Positions 7,624 through 14,179 of a stretch of DNA of 16,794 nt are shown here, in pieces. The translations under genes were made by a program, and so were the position numbers. This DNA is from Verrucomicrobiota bacterium. Lineage in GTDB: Bacteria; Verrucomicrobiota; Verrucomicrobiia; Chthoniobacterales; UBA10450. The stretch covers positions 1 to 16,794 of the forward strand of contig QHOM01000114.1 in the NCBI GenBank assembly GCA_003218785.1. Reading direction: 5' to 3'. How positions within the stretch are numbered: position 1 is the stretch's first letter; each line of letters opens with the position of its first letter. The notes beneath the pieces were generated by a model that was given only the letters and a program-made list of their open reading frames with translations, searched no databases and had not been told where the DNA came from.

Positions 7624-8764
7624 ATGGCTAGTGAGCTTCCATCGACTGATCCTGAAGATTTGAAATCGCGCGTCTGCGAATTGCGGAGGTTTCTTTGACG
7701 TCGAAGAGCTCCAGAAAAATCTAGCAGTAATCGAAAGGCGAATGGCCGCGCCTGATTTCTGGTCGAATCGCGAGCGTGCTCAGACCGATGTCGAGGAAGT
7801 CTCGCGATTGCGCTCCCTTATCAGTCCGTTTCAAGAGCTGGAACGTGAAATCGAAGACTTCAGCGCATTGCAGCAACTGGCAGCCGAGGAAAGCGATGCC
7901 ACTGCGCGTTCTAGCGCAGAGAAAGAAGTGGCGACCGAACACGCTCGCTTAATTCACAAGCTGGAAGAATTTGAGCTGCGCCAGTTTCTTTCAGGTGAAA
8001 ATGATCGCGCCAATGCGTTTGTAACGATTCATTCTGGCGCGGGCGGCACGGAGTCGTGCGATTGGGCTGACATGCTGCTGCGGATGTACCAGCGCTGGAT
8101 TGAGCGAAGTGGTTTCAAATCACAGACCGTAGACATTCAGCAGGGCGAAGAAGTCGGTATAAAATCGACGACATTGCTGGTGACCGGCGAATGCGCTTAC
8201 GGTCATCTTCAAACCGAGCGCGGCGTGCATCGGCTCGTGCGTATCTCGCCGTTCGATGCGAACAAGCGGCGCCACACTTCATTCGCCAGTGTCGATGTTG
8301 TCCCGGAAATCGCCGACACTGCCCCGATTGGAATCAATCCCGCCGATATTGAGATCGACACGTTTCGCAGCGGCGGCAAAGGCGGGCAAAACGTCAACAA
8401 AGTGGAAACGGCCGTGCGGATTTTGCACAAGCCCAGCGGGATTGTGGTCGCCTGCCAAGCTGAGCGGAGCCAAGGGCGCAACCGTGACCTAGCGATGAAA
8501 ATGTTAAAAGCGAAGCTCTACGAAATCGAGCAGGACAAGAAGCGTGCCGAGATCGACCGGCAATACTCAGAGAAAGGCGACATCGCCTGGGGCAATCAGA
8601 TTCGCTCGTATGTTTTTCAGCCGTATCAAATGGTGAAAGATCACCGCACCGACGCAGAAACGAGCAACGTGCAGGATGTCATGGACGGCGACATCGATAT
8701 GTTTATCCAGGCAAAATTGCGTGGAGAGAAATCACGCAAGGGCGAGGGAAACGGAGAAGAGTGA
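7624..8764 (+). CDS. prfB: Peptide chain release factor 2, with programmed +1 frameshift
   Basis: RF2 recognises UGA and UAA in the ribosomal A site and triggers release of the finished protein. The gene is in two frames: 24 codons from ATG 7624 to CTT 7693-7695, then an in-frame TGA (7696-7698). A +1 slip past T7696 reads GAC next (DVEELQKNLAVIERR) and continues 355 codons to 8764, giving 379 residues, near the usual 365. The SPF tripeptide that reads the stop codon is at 8246-8254 and the GGQ tripeptide that promotes peptidyl-tRNA hydrolysis is at 8381-8389, within RSGGKGGQNVNKVETAVR. The N-terminal helical domain and the IHSGAGGTESCDWADMLLRM segment are typical. A call that starts at ATG 7742 would miss the N-terminus and the regulation. 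The gene stands alone between two palindromic repeats. Confidence 0.95.
7685..7699 (+). promoter_or_regulatory. RF2 programmed +1 ribosomal frameshift signal
   Basis: An internal Shine-Dalgarno-like GGAGG (7685-7689) lies three bases before the slippery codon CTT (7693-7695), followed by TGA and C. This matches the arrangement in E. coli prfB (AGGGGG, three bases, CTT TGA C). When RF2 is scarce, the ribosome pauses at UGA and slips forward, making more RF2: an autoregulatory loop. The element is seen directly; the mechanism is established knowledge. Confidence 0.93.
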
Positions 8765-8787
8765 GCCTCGCGTAGGGTTTCTTTTTT

Positions 8788-8872
8788 TGTTATTCCGGGC
8801 AAAGTCGAGGAATCTCTCTATGTCAATAAAACAGTAATCACGCAGCAGCGGGAGACTTCGCTCGACATGACA
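8788..8872. repeat. Imperfect palindromic repeat, copy B (downstream of prfB)
   Basis: It shares with the element at 7496-7595 a left arm (TGTTATTCCG, then GTCGAGGAATCTCT) and a right arm (GAGACTTCGCTCGACATGACA region), pairing imperfectly with each other; the middle is unrelated. It begins at the end of a T run (8782-8789) that follows the prfB stop, so the 3' end of prfB mRNA could end in or near it. It fills most of the 8765-8874 gap. Confidence 0.6.
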
Positions 8873-8874
8873 GA

Positions 8875-9309
8875 TTAGCGGATAGAGACGAGCCGCAACC
8901 GAAAACGTGCATCGAATTCTCCACCGTTATGCGCGCGGCAACATTCTAGGCACGCAACCGCACGCCTTGCTCGGCGCACACGGGGAAACTCGCACTGGCA
9001 GTTTGGACATTTGTAGAGATACCGCCGAACGCGTTCGCAGACAGGAAACGGAAGATTATGACAGCGCTCTTCGTCGGCGACTCCTAGATCGCGACAAGCC
9101 TGTTGCCACTCAATGCCATGCGGCAAAATCCGCCGGTGGCCAGCTCGAAAATGCGCAAGAAGATGCGCAATTTCGTGCCGCAACGTTCGATCGATCTCCG
9201 TAGCCCCGTGATCACAAAGTCGCGGATTTAACGAGATTAGCTTGCAGGAATAATCGGCTCGGCCCGCGCAAGTTTTCAGACGCGCATTCCATTCGACGCG
9301 AATTTCCAT
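8875..9309 (-). CDS. SprT-like zinc metalloprotein (N-terminus possibly incomplete)
   Basis: SprT-like proteins have a zincin fold related to Spartan proteases; most bacterial ones have no known substrate. The 144 residues contain VEWNARLKTCAGRADY (5-20), HEIAH (45-49) with a third metal ligand at H64 (LPHGIEW) and a C-terminal zinc ribbon with C101-P-N-C104 and C120-x-x-C123. ATG 9309 is the first usable start, but there is no Shine-Dalgarno sequence, and the same frame upstream (about 9310-9390) still reads like family sequence: VDLEEKARELLRTNGACRIA. That open frame runs back to a TAG inside the cysteine desulfurase gene without any ATG, GTG or TTG. The true protein may therefore be some 25-40 residues longer, starting at a rare codon, or its start may have been lost beside the palindrome at 9421-9441. 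Confidence 0.78.
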   Translation of the reverse strand: MEIRVEWNARLKTCAGRADYSCKLISLNPRLCDHGATEIDRTLRHEIAHLLAHFRAGHRRILPHGIEWQQACRDLGVADEERCHNLPFPVCERVRRYLYKCPNCQCEFPRVRRARRAVACLECCRAHNGGEFDARFRLRLVSIR

Positions 9310-9420
9310 TGCGATTCGACATGCGCCGTTGGTCCGCAGAAGTTCTCTCGCTTTTTCTTCGAGATCGACATCTTGGTGTTTGCTGTAGACGGCCTGAAAG
9401 CTTTCGGGGCTGACTGCGGC

Positions 9421-9441
9421 GCCGGGGTCACCGACCCCGGC
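9421..9441. repeat. Perfect GC-rich palindrome at the cysteine desulfurase/SprT junction
   Basis: Arms GCCGGGGTC and GACCCCGGC pair perfectly over nine bases with a three-base ACC loop. The desulfurase stop codon lies inside it. No T tract follows on either strand, so it does not look like a standard intrinsic terminator; a dispersed REP-like element or a mRNA-stabilising hairpin are alternatives. Confidence 0.7.
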
Positions 9442-10534
9442 TACAACGGACAGGATGTTCTTGTGCGGTTGTTTGTTTGCCTAACGAGAAGCGTACGGCC
9501 GAACTGGCTCGCTCCATTGGCAAACCCATCGCGAGCAACACATGAGACGCCACCACTGAGCCAACCATGCAGGCTGAGCCGCTTGAGGCGCAAACATCTT
9601 GCAAATCGAGGGCCATTAGCATCGTTTCTGAATCGAAACCGGAGAAACTCACATTGAGTGTATTTGCCAGGCGAGGGATCGAATCACCGTTTTGTTTCGC
9701 TGCGAGAAAACTGCCTGCGATGCGTTTCCACAATTCATCGCGCAATCGCGCTTCACGCTTCTGTTCGTCCTCGCGATCGCGTAGCGCCCACTCCGCGGCC
9801 GCCGCCATGCCAGCGATTGCAGCGACATTTTCCGTCCCCGGTCGTCGCTCATTCTCGTGCGCACCGCCAAACATGATTGGCTGAATCGACAAACCACTCC
9901 GCAGGAAAAGGAATCCCGCGCCTTTTGGTCCATAAAACTTGTGCGCGGCGAAACTTGCAGAATCGACCAACGAAAGGTCGATGTCGCTCTTGCCGAACGA
10001 TTGCACCATATCGCTGTGTAACAGGACGCCACGGTCGCGACAGATCTCCGAAATTTCACGAATCGGGTGAATTACGCCAGTTTCGTTATTCGCGGTCATG
10101 ATCGAAACCAGCCGCGTTTCCGGGCGGATTGATTCGGCGAGCTGATCGAGATCGACAATTCCGTCTCGTGAAACATTCAGCCAAGTCACTTCGAAATTTT
10201 CGCGCTTTTCCAAATGTTCGAGCGCGTTCAGGACAGCATGATGTTCCGTCTTATTCGAGATAACATGAGCGCCCCCTGAAGATCTACATCGTGCCAGGCC
10301 GAGAACTGCCAGATTACATGACTCCGTTCCACCGCTGGTGAAGATCAACTCGTGCGGTTTGACGCGCAGAAGCGCGGCCAGTTTGTCGCGCGCATCGTCA
10401 ATTGCCGCCCGCGCTTCGCGGCCCGCGGAATGCACACTCGATGGATTTCCGAAATGCCGATCGAGATACGGCAGCATTTCCTCGCGCGCGTCCTCGCACA
10501 ACGGTGTCGTCGCGTTGTAATCGAGATAAATCAT
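9428..10534 (-). CDS. Cysteine desulfurase, NifS/IscS family
   Basis: This PLP enzyme takes sulfur from cysteine as a persulfide for Fe-S clusters and other thio-cofactors, releasing alanine. The 368 residues carry LDYNATTPL near the start, NPSSVHSAGR, FTSGGTES (66-73, phosphate binding), TEHHAVLNAL with PLP-stacking H98, NNETGVIHPI, HSDMVQSFGK with D175, the Schiff-base lysine K199 (AAHKFYGPKGAGF), RRPGTEN and the active-site loop SSGSAC with sulfur-carrying C322. I chose ATG 10534 over TTG 10537. The C-terminus is odd: after RFSLGKQTT, which normally leads into a final helix, the frame runs ten residues of HPVRCSRGR type and stops inside the palindrome at 9421-9441. It looks shortened by 10-20 residues. 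It follows the serine acetyltransferase gene by 58 bp, so cysteine supply and sulfur use are co-located. Confidence 0.93.
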   Translation of the reverse strand: MIYLDYNATTPLCEDAREEMLPYLDRHFGNPSSVHSAGREARAAIDDARDKLAALLRVKPHELIFTSGGTESCNLAVLGLARCRSSGGAHVISNKTEHHAVLNALEHLEKRENFEVTWLNVSRDGIVDLDQLAESIRPETRLVSIMTANNETGVIHPIREISEICRDRGVLLHSDMVQSFGKSDIDLSLVDSASFAAHKFYGPKGAGFLFLRSGLSIQPIMFGGAHENERRPGTENVAAIAGMAAAAEWALRDREDEQKREARLRDELWKRIAGSFLAAKQNGDSIPRLANTLNVSFSGFDSETMLMALDLQDVCASSGSACMVGSVVASHVLLAMGLPMERASSAVRFSLGKQTTAQEHPVRCSRGR

Positions 10535-10592
10535 CAACTCTTACTCTTTCGCCTGCCCTTGCTCGCAATCGTCGACACGCCGTCCCAATTTT

Positions 10593-11519
10593 TCACTCTC
10601 GAAATTCATCGCGCGTACTGACCGGCCTTTGCTTTCGCTTCGGGACGATGCGCAATTGTTTTTCCTCGTAATAGACCAGCGAATCCGGCGGCACACTTTG
10701 CACAAGAAAAACATTTCCGCCGATGGTGCTGCGGGCCCCGACGACGGTTTCGCCGCCTAGCACGGTCGAGTTAGGATAAATCGTGACGTCATCCTCCACT
10801 TTCGGATGCCGCTTGCCGCCCTTCTTGATTTTGCCGTGCTCGTCTTTCTGGAAACTACGCGCGCCCAGTGTGACACCGTGAAACAATTTTACCCGCGATC
10901 CAATCTCGCATGTCTCGCCGATAACTACCCCTGTGCCGTGGTCGATAAAAAAATGTGAGCCAATCTTTGCGCCCGGATGAATATCGATTCCCGTGCGGCT
11001 GTGCGCCCACTCGGTCATGATGCGCGGAATCAAAGGCAGCCCCTTTAAGTAAAGCTCATGTGCCATGCGCTGGATCGCGATCGCTTCAAGCGCAGGATAA
11101 GCCAGAATTATTTCCTCATAGCTCTGCGCCGCCGGGTCGCCCTCATAGGCCGCATCAATGTCCGTCCACAGCAGTTTGCGCACTTGCGGAAGCCTCGACA
11201 TGAAACATGCCAAAAATTCCTCGGCCTTTGCCTCGGTCGCTTCGTGGGGTGGGATCTTGCCGAGGCTTCTGCAGATCTCGGTTTTGAGCCGCGCGTGCAA
11301 GTTTCGGATACGAGTCCGGGTGGTCTCTGCCAGGTCTCCAGAACTCACCAGCGCTTCACTGCGGAAACCGGGGAACATCAAGCTCATTAGCTCCGCGCAA
11401 GCCGCCTCGATGGAGAGACGCGATGGGAGAGTGGCGGCAGCGTCCAAATAATTAATGCCGCCAGTCTCGCTGTAAGTCTGAAGCAGTGCGTCAACCGCAT
11501 CACGGTTCGTCGAATCCAT
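10593..11519 (-). CDS. cysE: Serine O-acetyltransferase
   Basis: It transfers acetyl from acetyl-CoA to serine, giving O-acetylserine, the precursor that receives sulfide to make cysteine. The 308-residue protein has the helical N-terminal region (to about 170, including DIDAAYEGDPAA and AIQRMAHELY) and a left-handed beta-helix of hexapeptide repeats (about 173-283). Catalytic H194 is in IDHGTGVVIGET and the partner H238 in KRHPKVEDDV; the insert RSFQKDEHGKIKKGG between coils is also seen in EpsC-type enzymes. ATG 11519 was chosen because upstream in-frame residues to 11621 run into the response-regulator gene. The C-terminus ends ...DEFRE rather than in the isoleucine that many CysE tails use to dock into CysK, so this enzyme may not form that complex. 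It lies 77 bp after the response regulator. Confidence 0.93.
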   Translation of the reverse strand: MDSTNRDAVDALLQTYSETGGINYLDAAATLPSRLSIEAACAELMSLMFPGFRSEALVSSGDLAETTRTRIRNLHARLKTEICRSLGKIPPHEATEAKAEEFLACFMSRLPQVRKLLWTDIDAAYEGDPAAQSYEEIILAYPALEAIAIQRMAHELYLKGLPLIPRIMTEWAHSRTGIDIHPGAKIGSHFFIDHGTGVVIGETCEIGSRVKLFHGVTLGARSFQKDEHGKIKKGGKRHPKVEDDVTIYPNSTVLGGETVVGARSTIGGNVFLVQSVPPDSLVYYEEKQLRIVPKRKQRPVSTRDEFRE

Positions 11520-11596
11520 CGCAGAAACTATGCGACAGCTTCTTCGTCCATCAAAAGGAAAACTGATGAGCGGTGAAGTGCTAAGAAGCGTGAAGG

Positions 11597-12295
11597 CTAA
11601 ACATTGCGCGTCCCTACCCATTGCACAGCGAAACGCGTGACTTGCCGCGCATTTTGTAGATTTAACTTCTCTTTGATGTGGGCGCGATGCGTTTCCACGG
11701 TTTTAGGGCTGAGATGCAACAGCTTCGCGATCTGACGTACTTCGTTGCCCTTGCCGATCAGTTCCAGAATTTCAAGTTCGCGATCGCTAAGTCTTTCGAC
11801 AGCGTCGGCCTCGCTCTGAGATCCCCGATGCGCGAATTTGGTGATCACCTGCGCCGCCATGGCTGGGCTGAGATAGGGACGTCCGTTAAAAACTTCGTGA
11901 ATCGCCTGGATCACATTGGCCATCGCTTCATGTTTCATGACATAGCCTTCCGCTCCGGCCCGTAGCGCGCGCAATGCGTAGAGCGATTCATCGTGCATCG
12001 AGAGTACCAGAATGGGAAGCTTCGGAAATTCCGCGCGGATGTTTTTGATCAGCTCGATGCCGTTGGCACCGGGCAAGCTAAGGTCGACAATCGCCAGATC
12101 AGGATTGAGTTTGCGAATCACGTCCATCGCTTCCGAGGCATTATTGACTTCACCGCAGACCGCGAAGGCACTATCGGAATGGATTAATTGCTCGAGACCT
12201 TTTCGAAACAGCGGGTGATCATCGACGATCACGATGCGTTTCGCCTCCGGTGGATCGCACCGCGGGTTGTTGTTGGTCGAGCGCGTGTGTTTCAT
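11597..12295 (-). CDS. NarL/FixJ-family response regulator
   Basis: This 232-residue DNA-binding protein is the likely output of the kinase encoded upstream. The receiver domain (about 20-138) has the acidic pair D25-D26, phospho-acceptor D71 (IVDLSLPG), S99 and K121 (GYVMKHEA), all in the expected places. After a linker, a LuxR-type helix-turn-helix (about 168-226) reads LSDRELEILELIGKGNEVRQ then LHLSPKTVETHRAHIKEKLN. The HisKA_3-type kinase nearby is the usual partner of this regulator class. The start ATG 12295 has no Shine-Dalgarno sequence of its own and directly abuts the TAA of a small ORF (12296-12379) in the same frame, so translation is probably coupled. Target genes are unknown; the neighbouring cysE is possible but only by proximity. 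Confidence 0.94.
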   Translation of the reverse strand: MKHTRSTNNNPRCDPPEAKRIVIVDDHPLFRKGLEQLIHSDSAFAVCGEVNNASEAMDVIRKLNPDLAIVDLSLPGANGIELIKNIRAEFPKLPILVLSMHDESLYALRALRAGAEGYVMKHEAMANVIQAIHEVFNGRPYLSPAMAAQVITKFAHRGSQSEADAVERLSDRELEILELIGKGNEVRQIAKLLHLSPKTVETHRAHIKEKLNLQNARQVTRFAVQWVGTRNV

Positions 12296-12379
12296 TTAAG
12301 CCGTGTCTGTCTCGGCGCCCTTTTTCGGAATTTGCCAAACGGATTTGCTCACCGCTGAGATTGCTTCGTGGCGAGTCAT
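12296..12379 (-). CDS. 27-residue small ORF abutting and in frame with the response regulator
   Basis: From ATG 12379 the frame gives 27 codons (begins MTRHEAISAVSKSVWQIPKK, ends in ETDTA) and TAA at 12296-12298, immediately followed by the response-regulator ATG. A strong Shine-Dalgarno GAGGAG (complement of 12387-12392) sits seven bases before the start, better than at almost any other gene here, while the regulator has none. So ribosomes probably load here and reinitiate on the regulator (TAAATG). Because the two are in the same frame, it could instead be the original N-terminus of the regulator cut off by a nonsense change, or a sequencing error. No similarity recognised; there is one predicted amphipathic helix at most, and no run of a single amino acid to suggest attenuation. 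Confidence 0.55.
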   Translation of the reverse strand: MTRHEAISAVSKSVWQIPKKGAETDTA

Positions 12380-12386
12380 TTTGGTT

Positions 12387-12392
12387 CTCCTC
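12387..12392 (-). promoter_or_regulatory. Strong Shine-Dalgarno for the small ORF/response regulator unit
   Basis: GAGGAG on the minus strand, seven bases from ATG 12379. It is the only good ribosome-binding site between the kinase stop and the response regulator and decides where translation of this unit begins. Confidence 0.7.
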
Positions 12393-12444
12393 TAATCGCC
12401 CCTTTAACAATTCGCCACTCGATAGGTCGTCAGATGCAGGAAGT

Positions 12445-14097
12445 TTAGATCAAGCCGGCTAATACTTTTGTGATCTTGGCAGAGAACAATCCTGGCCCGG
12501 CGTTTTCTCTCTTGTGAGATTGGAGTGCTTTATCCGGCAAGTAACAGGAAACACGCGTGCCGCCTCGTTTTGGAGATTCGACTTCCAACCGGCCGCCGAT
12601 CACTCCAGCCCGATACCTCATGATGTGGGAACCCAGACCTTGCTTCAATTTCGGCTCACTCGGAATTCCGACGCCGTCATCGGTTACGCGCAACACTATC
12701 TCCTTTCGCGCCCGCTCCAGTTTGACCACAATTTCCCGCGCCTGAGCGTGCTTGTTCGCGTTGATCACTGCTTCCCGGGCGATCCGATAAAGGTGTGACG
12801 CCGCCGCATCATCATCGATGCGAAAGGCCGGCTTGATTTTCAGACGACAGGGTGTTTTCCAGATTTCCCGGTCAACCAAATCCTCCAATGCATTGACTAG
12901 TCCGACCGCATCGACATCCCTTCGATGCAAGGCGCGGGAAAGATTGCGCGTATCGGTGGCGGCGTCGTTCACTAGTTGGGCGATTTTTTCGATATCATTT
13001 ACTTCGATGACGCGGTGGTTTTTCAATCGCAACGCAACCGAGCGCGCCATGAACGCGACTGCGGTGAGGTGCTGACAAAGCCCATCGTGCAGTTCCTGTC
13101 CGAGGCGCTGCTGTTCGCGATCGCTGATAGCGAGGATTTCCTCTTCCAGTCCCTTGCGACACTCGATCTCATTTTTCAATTCAGTGTTGGCGACGCGTAA
13201 CGCTGTGGTCCGCTGTTGGACGAGCTTTTCCAGCCGTTCTTTTGATTTTTGCAGCGCGGCTTCCGCCTTTTTGCGCTGGGTGACGTCGATGGCCACAGCG
13301 ACCGCCGACAGCGGTTTCCCTGCGGCGTCGAGCACCGGCGTATCGCACACGTTGACCCAAATGAGAGAGCGGTCCTTTCGTATGTACCGTTTCTCCATTT
13401 CGACTGGCTGCCTTCTTTGCACCATCCTCCCGAAGCGGCTTTTCGTGATATCGACATCGTCGGGATGCGTGATTGTGAAGATGGTCCTGACTACCAGCTC
13501 CGAGTCTGTGTAACCGAGCATTTCGCGGAACTTCTGATTAGCGAATAAAAAACGACCGCTTAAATCGCAACTGGCAATCCCGGCGTTGCTTTGATTAATA
13601 ATCGCACGCAGGTGCTCCTCCGATCTGCGCAACGCTTCTTCTGCTCGTTTGCGCTCGCTCAAGTCCAGAATGGCGGTCTGATAAAGCACGGCGCCATTTC
13701 TTGTCGTCGAAGTAATCGGCGTGCTGCAAAGCAGCGCCAGAATCCGCGCGCCTTTTCTCGGCTTCAATTGTAATTCCGTCTCCACCTGCTGCTGCGAGGT
13801 GCGGCAATAAAGCAAGTGCCGCATGAACGAATCCAAATCGCCCACGTAAAACGCGAACGGGCGGCCAATTAACAGGTCGCGCGGTTCGCCCAGCAGCTCG
13901 GTCGCTGCCAGATTGGCTTCCTCAATTCGTCCGGCGCGGTCGAAGCTGACGTAAGCTATCGGCGCAAAATCGTAAAGATCGACAAATCGCTGAATGGCGG
14001 CTTCCAGTTCAGTCTTTGGATTCCGGAATGTTGGCGCGCGCTTGGAACGAACTGGCGCGCCATTTTTACTGACCGCCCGTAACGTTGCTTTCGGCAT
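12445..14097 (-). CDS. PAS-PAS sensor histidine kinase (HisKA_3/NarX-like core), cytoplasmic
   Basis: The kinase should phosphorylate the NarL-type regulator encoded after it. In the 550-residue form: basic N-terminus (1-30), first PAS (about 35-150, DFAPIAYVSFDRAGRIEEAN), second PAS with PAC tail (about 158-278, NAGIASCDLSGRFLFANQKF to VAVAIDVTQRKKAE), a coiled-coil linker (about 278-325), the HisKA_3 dimerisation helix ISDREQQRLGQELHDGLCQH with phospho-accepting H337, and the ATPase domain with N-box (REAVINANKHAQ, 441-452), G1 box DDGVGIP and G2 box GLGSH. No membrane segment is present. I chose ATG 14097 because GAGGAG lies eight bases before it; the in-frame ATG 14199 would add 34 very basic residues and overlap the upstream gene by 20 bp, but lacks a ribosome-binding site. 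Confidence 0.92.
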   Translation of the reverse strand: MPKATLRAVSKNGAPVRSKRAPTFRNPKTELEAAIQRFVDLYDFAPIAYVSFDRAGRIEEANLAATELLGEPRDLLIGRPFAFYVGDLDSFMRHLLYCRTSQQQVETELQLKPRKGARILALLCSTPITSTTRNGAVLYQTAILDLSERKRAEEALRRSEEHLRAIINQSNAGIASCDLSGRFLFANQKFREMLGYTDSELVVRTIFTITHPDDVDITKSRFGRMVQRRQPVEMEKRYIRKDRSLIWVNVCDTPVLDAAGKPLSAVAVAIDVTQRKKAEAALQKSKERLEKLVQQRTTALRVANTELKNEIECRKGLEEEILAISDREQQRLGQELHDGLCQHLTAVAFMARSVALRLKNHRVIEVNDIEKIAQLVNDAATDTRNLSRALHRRDVDAVGLVNALEDLVDREIWKTPCRLKIKPAFRIDDDAAASHLYRIAREAVINANKHAQAREIVVKLERARKEIVLRVTDDGVGIPSEPKLKQGLGSHIMRYRAGVIGGRLEVESPKRGGTRVSCYLPDKALQSHKRENAGPGLFSAKITKVLAGLI

Positions 14098-14105
14098 TTT
14101 CGTCA

Positions 14106-14111
14106 CTCCTC
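14106..14111 (-). promoter_or_regulatory. Strong Shine-Dalgarno deciding the histidine kinase start
   Basis: GAGGAG on the minus strand, eight bases before ATG 14097. It favours the 550-residue kinase over the 584-residue form starting at 14199. Confidence 0.65.
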
Positions 14112-14179
14112 GAATCGTTTTGCGATTGCGTCGGACTGGCGCAGCCCTGCTTTGGCGATCACGCTTTGCCCGGCGCTTT

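Noticed and set aside
8765..8790. Intrinsic terminator after prfB
   Set aside because: There is a T run (8782-8789), but the bases just before it do not form a stable stem.
11520..11621. Longer serine acetyltransferase starting at 11621
   Set aside because: It would run into the response-regulator coding region, and the added residues are not typical of the family.
12219..12410. 63-codon minus-strand ORF across the kinase/regulator gap
   Set aside because: It overlaps the response-regulator start in another frame and lacks a ribosome-binding site; the 27-codon ORF in the same place has a strong one.
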